A DNA stretch of 13,899 nucleotides, taken from contig JAAMXP010000039.1 of NCBI GenBank assembly GCA_019693395.1, positions 1-13,899 of the forward strand, written 5' to 3'. Shown one piece after another: positions 10,201-13,899 of this stretch (position 1 is the stretch's first letter; each line of letters opens with the position of its first letter). The notes under the pieces were generated by a model that was not told the DNA's origin, did no database searches, and saw nothing but the letters and a program-made list of their open reading frames with translations. The stretch is from Ettlia oleoabundans (Eukaryota > Chlorophyta > Chlorophyceae > Chlamydomonadales). A program made the translations under genes and the position numbers.

Positions 10201-11146
10201 TTGCACCTTTGCTTCTGTGATGGAGACTTCAGCGGCGAGAACCACCACAAGCACGCGCAGGCTGACCTCCACAGGTTTGCGCCTGCACAAGGTTTTGCTC
10301 GGCTTGGTGCCACCAGCAAAAGGAGAAAGGCAATTTGCTGACCTATGCAGGCTGCGCCTGCGCTTCTACTTAAACACAATCTACAAAGCTGCTGACCTCT
10401 CCTTAAGGCCCCCACTTGTGTAACACTTGATGCAGGCTACCTTCATGTCATGCTGGTGATCCGCCCTGTTCTGAACTCGGAGCAGCAGGTGGCTATGGCC
10501 CTGGAGGCGGCCCGGCAGGATGGCCGCCTGGCCTCTGCCCTGCAGGAGCTCGGAGTGCATCTGGCTGTTGGTGTGCAGTCATCAGATCAGCTTACTGTGG
10601 TCAGCGCTGCACCCAGCAGCAACAAAACCACGGTCGGGGCAGCAGTGGGTGGCGCAGTGGGAGGTGCTGCAGTGGTATGCATGGCCGCAGCGGTGTTCTT
10701 GGTGGTGCAGTCCCGCAGGGCCAGGAACGGGGCTGGGGCCCGTCACAAGTCAGGTCTGCCAGTCAGCACATTCTCTGCCAATGGGGAGGTGCCCAGCAGA
10801 TGCAAGGTAAGGGTAGGGGAGCAGCGTGCTCGTGAGTTGGCCTTCTGGAACAGGCATTCGCACAGCCTTGTCTGCCCTACTTTGGCTTCCTGTCATGAGG
10901 TGTCGCTGGCAGGTATCGTCTGGTGATCAGCTTGCGCGGGTTCATTTTCACATGCAGCAGAAGATGCCGTCTGCCAAGGCCCTGAGCGTCACCGCCAAGG
11001 CTGGACCCGTGAAGGCTGGTGAGGAGACTGTGGTAGCATTCGCCAGTACCCCTCGCAACACAGCCACCCCACGTAGCGGTGCCATGAGTCGCCAGCCTAC
11101 AGGTGTCGACCTGCGGCCATTTGGGAGCTCATTTGCGACCCAGTAG
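7206..11146 (+). CDS. Secreted, membrane-anchored CE4 polysaccharide (chitin-type) deacetylase
   Basis: Exons: 7206-7278, 7401-7489, 7604-7726, 7943-8059, 8204-8323, 8490-8567, 8794-8926, 9127-9296, 9433-9555, 9728-10274, 10436-10806, 10958-11146 (TAG), about 710 aa. Residues 1-22 form a signal peptide. A short Cys-rich segment (CPAEKCQPPGCKC) leads into a NodB fold (about 48-340). Motif 1 is TNDD (55-58, usually TFDD), motif 2 HTMHH (112-116), motif 3 FRGPY (146-150), then WPFTMDYG, LWEFPIWN and LFLH (264-267). The metal and catalytic Asp/His positions are kept, so activity is likely. The order resembles animal and algal chitin-deacetylase-like proteins, which remove acetyl groups from N-acetylglucosamine polymers; the real substrate is unknown. 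After the catalytic domain come a nine-Cys module (about 356-390), a Ser/Thr/Pro linker (393-459), a beta/alpha domain (about 462-580), a Gly/Ala-rich membrane span (591-615) and a basic tail of about 95 residues. Eight NxS/T sequons fit secretion. The weak donor of intron 3 (GTTGCA at 7727) is supported by family spacing from YT to VQ. Confidence 0.88.
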
Positions 11147-11305
11147 CGCTTCAGCACTCTTATGGTGACCTACTTATTGGCTTGTGCTTGTATGGCGGTG
11201 GATGAGCTGTGCCGCTTACACACTGTAGATGTCGTAACGTGGAAACCAACCGGTTGGGGGACAGCAGGTGCATCTCAACGGTATGGCGCTGCACATTTCT
11301 GAGCA

Positions 11306-11310
11306 TGTAA
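11306..11310 (+). terminator. Candidate TGTAA poly(A) signal of the deacetylase gene
   Basis: The first exact TGTAA after the TAG stop, about 160 nt downstream and on the coding strand. The motif and distance are typical of green-algal 3' UTRs. Confidence 0.5.
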
Positions 11311-11528
11311 TGCGTCAATCCACATATTTGACTTGCTAAGGCACAGAGTTGTTGTTGACAACCAAACATGCAGAATTATCTACTGTATGTTCCTGATTTG
11401 CTGCCTGTATCAGCTGCCAACGTTGGGACCTTGGCTTGCTCTTCCAGGCCGGCATTGGAGTTAAATTGAGCTCCATTAGAGTTGATTTGGTTTTGTTTGT
11501 GCTTGCTAGTGGTAAACTGCCGGCATGT

Positions 11529-11536
11529 TATAAAAT
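11529..11536 (+). promoter_or_regulatory. Candidate TATA box of RPT4
   Basis: TATAAAAT, a full TATA match, 256 nt before the RPT4 start codon and downstream of the previous gene's poly(A) signal. If used, transcription would start near 11560 with a 5' UTR of about 230 nt. Confidence 0.4.
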
Positions 11537-11574
11537 TTCCTTCCAGCACATGCAAGGGTTCAGCGCTGCCGGCC

Positions 11575-11838
11575 ATGATGCGTACCGCCGCCGCCACCTT
11601 TGCAGTGCTCGCTACATTGCGCCCGGTTCGCTTCCGTGGTGCAGCATGGGTATTCCTTTGGTTATCCTCCGTGTTTAGACCTGTCCATAACCCCGTCGCA
11701 TTCCATCACCGCTGGACTAGAACTTTTTGTAGCCCGGCGAGTAGGAGGCGTGGCTGTGCCAAGTACTTGTTGCGTGGGGTGATCAGCCGCTATGTCGGCG
11801 GAGCAGGACCCCAGGGAAAAGGCGCTGGCCGATTATAA
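11575..11838 (+). other. Upstream ORF overlapping the RPT4 start
   Basis: An ATG at 11575 (with a second at 11578) opens 87 codons ending in TAA at 11836-11838, past the RPT4 ATG at 11792 and in another frame. A second short uORF runs 11646-11678. The peptide is Arg-rich and matches nothing I know, so it is read as a possible translational control element, not a protein gene. It matters only if transcription starts upstream of 11575. Confidence 0.2.
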
Positions 11839-13682
11839 GCGCAAGCTCTTGCAGCATAAAGAGGTGGACAGCAAGGTGCGGGCGCTACGGGAGGAGGTCA
11901 AGGCAGCTAAGAAGGAATACGACAAGACCGAGGACGACTTGAAGGCGCTGCAGAGCGTGGGCCAGATCATCGGAGAGGTCCTCAGGCAGTTGGACGAGGA
12001 GCGCTGTGAGTTGCTATTGAAGGCTAGAATGATCAGCCCGCTAGTCTGCATTGGCATGCTGCCCAGGAACAGGCTGCCCCCGCCCGCTGCCGCCGCCGGG
12101 AGAACAATTTGCAGTAGTGGGCCCTTGGCAACAAGCAAGGCGGTCAATGCAGCTGACCGCCATTAGCTCGTTGACCATTTGACCTGCGGCCTGCTCATTG
12201 GCTGCAAAGATTTCCGTTGCTTGCCCATCGCTGCCTCCACCCTGTCCTGCAACCCACCACCACCACCTCCGCTGCTGCAGTCATTGTCAAGTCAAGCAGC
12301 GGGCCGCGCTACGTGGTGGGCTGCCGCAGCAAGGTGGACAAGGAGAAGCTGACGCCTAACACCCGTGTGGCGTTAGATGTCACCACGCTCACCATCATGC
12401 GCATCCTGCCGCGGGAGGTGGACCCTGTTGTGTTTAACATGACGCAGGAGGACCCGGGCAAGGTGGACTACTCGTCCATTGGGGGCCTGTCGGAGCAGAT
12501 CAGGTGAGGCTGGTGGGTGTGTGATTGCTGGGGATGATCGTTGGAGCTACCAACCCAAAGATTGTCGGTCAGAAGGTTGGGGTGTGCGATTTGGCTTGTT
12601 TGCTTGCATCGAGTGTGAGGTGGATAAGCAGCTGCTGCTGATCCTGCTGTGCACACACAGGTGCACTGGAGGGAGTGCGGGGGATCCGTGGCAGCCTAAC
12701 AGCACACCAGGCCTGCAGAGCCTTGCGGCAAGCAGTCTTAACAATGCAATTTTACGTTCCTGCACATGCTAACAGGAACATCTGGCGGAGTGCTTGCTGC
12801 TTTACTTGCCAATATACCTTACCCTAGTCCCCCTCCAACACTATGCAACTTGTGCCAAGCAACATTTGTGCCTCCAGTTCTCACCTGCTGCTTTGATTGC
12901 CGCCCGCCCCCCAATGCCCCCTTTCAGAGAGTTGCGCGAGGCTGTTGAGCTGCCGCTGGTTAACCCTGAGCTGTTTGCGCGTGTGGGCATCAAGCCGCCC
13001 ACTGGCGTGCTGCTGTACGGCCCGCCTGGCACCGGCAAGACGCTGCTGGCAAAGGCCATTGCCTCAAACATAGATGCAAACTTCCTCAAGGTGGGTGCCT
13101 GGTTGCGGCGGTGAGTTTGTTAGGGGCAGGTGGGAGGTGGGCAGTCAGCTTTGTGGGGGTGGCATGCTATGGCAAAACAGCAGCAGGGGGAGCAGCAGCA
13201 AGCGTATTGTAACAGGGTTGGGTAGTTCAACCCATGCGCAGCTGCTGAGATACTATGGGGTTGATGCGTCACATTGCCAGCCTGCATTGCTACTCGCTTT
13301 GCGGCTGCAGGTTGTTGCCTCTGGCGTTGTGGACAAGTATATCGGGGAATCGGCACGCGTCATCCGAGAGATGTTTGGGTGGGTGGTAATGATTTACTTG
13401 CGTGTGGAATTGAGGGTAACCTGTTAGGCTGAGGTAGGGCTTCCAACAATTTCCAGTATTTCAAGCAGTTGCAGCTCAGCAACTTACCACAATGAAGTAC
13501 ACACACATGCACAAGCACACAGTTTCCACAAGCGCCTCAAGAACCACATTGACCACTACAGCACCCTTCTCACCCCGATGTGCAGGTATGCACGGGAGCA
13601 CCAGCCGTGCATCATTTTCATGGATGAGATTGATGCCATCGGCGGCAAGCGCTTTAGCGAGGGAACCAGCGCGGACAGAGAG
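11792..13682 (+). CDS. RPT4: 26S proteasome regulatory particle ATPase RPT4 (PSMC6), 5' part
   Basis: Exons: 11792-12005, 12281-12503, 12928-13090, 13311-13378, 13586-13682; the next exon lies beyond the right edge. They give 255 residues of about 390-400 usual for RPT4. The N-terminus is a charged coiled coil ([11 protein letters not shown]), as in RPT4. It is followed by the OB-type region ([19 protein letters not shown]) and the AAA+ domain with Walker A GPPGTGKT (13019-13042), Walker B IIFMDEID (13611-13634) and the following [14 protein letters not shown]. In the proteasome base, RPT4 is one of six ATPases that unfold substrates and feed them to the 20S core, in cytosol and nucleus. RPT4 was preferred over RPT1-3, 5 and 6 because the N-terminus, [14 protein letters not shown] stretch and SEGTSADRE match that paralog closely. 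All splices keep frame (phases 1, 2, 0, 2, 0). The 424-nt intron 12504-12927 and the terminal intron from 13683 show no other exon. I see no lesion. Confidence 0.96.
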
Positions 13683-13899
13683 GTGGGTGCACGGGTGGGA
13701 GAGAACCATGCGTTGATGCAGGGCAGAAGGATTCACAGGGTGCGAATTGCGTAGTGTCGTTGTCACTGGTAAGCAGTGTAGCTTCAGTGGTGTTTGCCTC
13801 GATTGTGTCTGGTGTAAAACAGCATCTGTCTGGGCATGTTACCTTCCTCCATCGCAGCTTCTGGCTGTTTCCCTCCTTCAAATGCCTCGCCGCCGGGCG

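Larger units (their letters stand above)
11147..11791 (+). other. Intergenic region between deacetylase and RPT4
   Basis: These 645 bp hold the 3' UTR of the deacetylase gene and the promoter and 5' UTR of RPT4. I see a TGTAA signal, a TATA box and upstream ATGs, which are listed separately. No further conserved gene or structural RNA was recognised. Confidence 0.55.

Noticed and set aside
3939..13682. F-box gene and proteasome RPT4 gene close together as a degradation cluster
   Set aside because: They are separated by a deacetylase gene, are on opposite strands and share no visible regulatory motif; proximity alone is not evidence in a nuclear genome.
1..13899. Bacterial, viral or mobile-element origin
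   Set aside because: Spliceosomal introns in all four genes, a proteasome RPT subunit and an F-box protein indicate a eukaryotic nuclear genome. No transposase, integrase, terminal repeats or target-site duplications were seen.

Overview
This is nuclear DNA of a eukaryote, most likely a chlorophyte green alga. All four genes are split by short introns (about 90-425 nt) with GT...AG borders. Donors are often GTGAG or GTGGG, and acceptors are very often CTGCAG. The DNA is moderately GC-rich, TGTAA (the green-algal poly(A) signal) occurs after stop codons, and the proteins read in the standard code. I cannot name a genus. No tRNA, rRNA, CRISPR array or transposon was recognised.

Layout, left to right. 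(1) 97-3450, minus strand, running off the left edge: a protein with an N-terminal SAM domain, an Ala/Pro linker and a long helical/coiled-coil region, in 11 visible exons including 24-nt and 26-nt microexons. (2) 3939-6808, minus strand, complete: an F-box, leucine-rich repeat and ankyrin-repeat protein of about 646 aa, probably an SCF-type substrate receptor. (3) 7206-11146, plus strand, complete: a secreted CE4 (NodB-fold) polysaccharide deacetylase of about 710 aa in 12 exons. After the catalytic domain come a Cys-rich module, a Ser/Thr/Pro linker, another extracellular domain, one C-terminal membrane span and a cytoplasmic tail. (4) 11792 to the right edge, plus strand, 5' part only: RPT4 (PSMC6), an AAA+ ATPase of the 26S proteasome base, five exons and 255 residues visible.

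Genes 2 and 3 are divergent and share a 397-bp intergenic region with a perfect 15-bp tandem duplication. Genes 1 and 2 are tandem on the minus strand, 488 bp apart; genes 3 and 4 are tandem on the plus strand, 645 bp apart. The window looks like ordinary compact algal chromosome, not an operon or mobile island. An F-box protein and a proteasome ATPase lie close together, but nothing shows they are co-regulated.

The best leads are the membrane-anchored deacetylase with a TNDD catalytic motif, a possible intron-retention switch that would remove its anchor, the F-box/LRR/ANK architecture, two stop-free 3n introns or intron candidates in that gene (one with a perfect palindrome over its donor), and the unnamed SAM/coiled-coil protein with microexons. 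All exon models were read by eye from frame, splice sites and family motifs; no transcript data were available.
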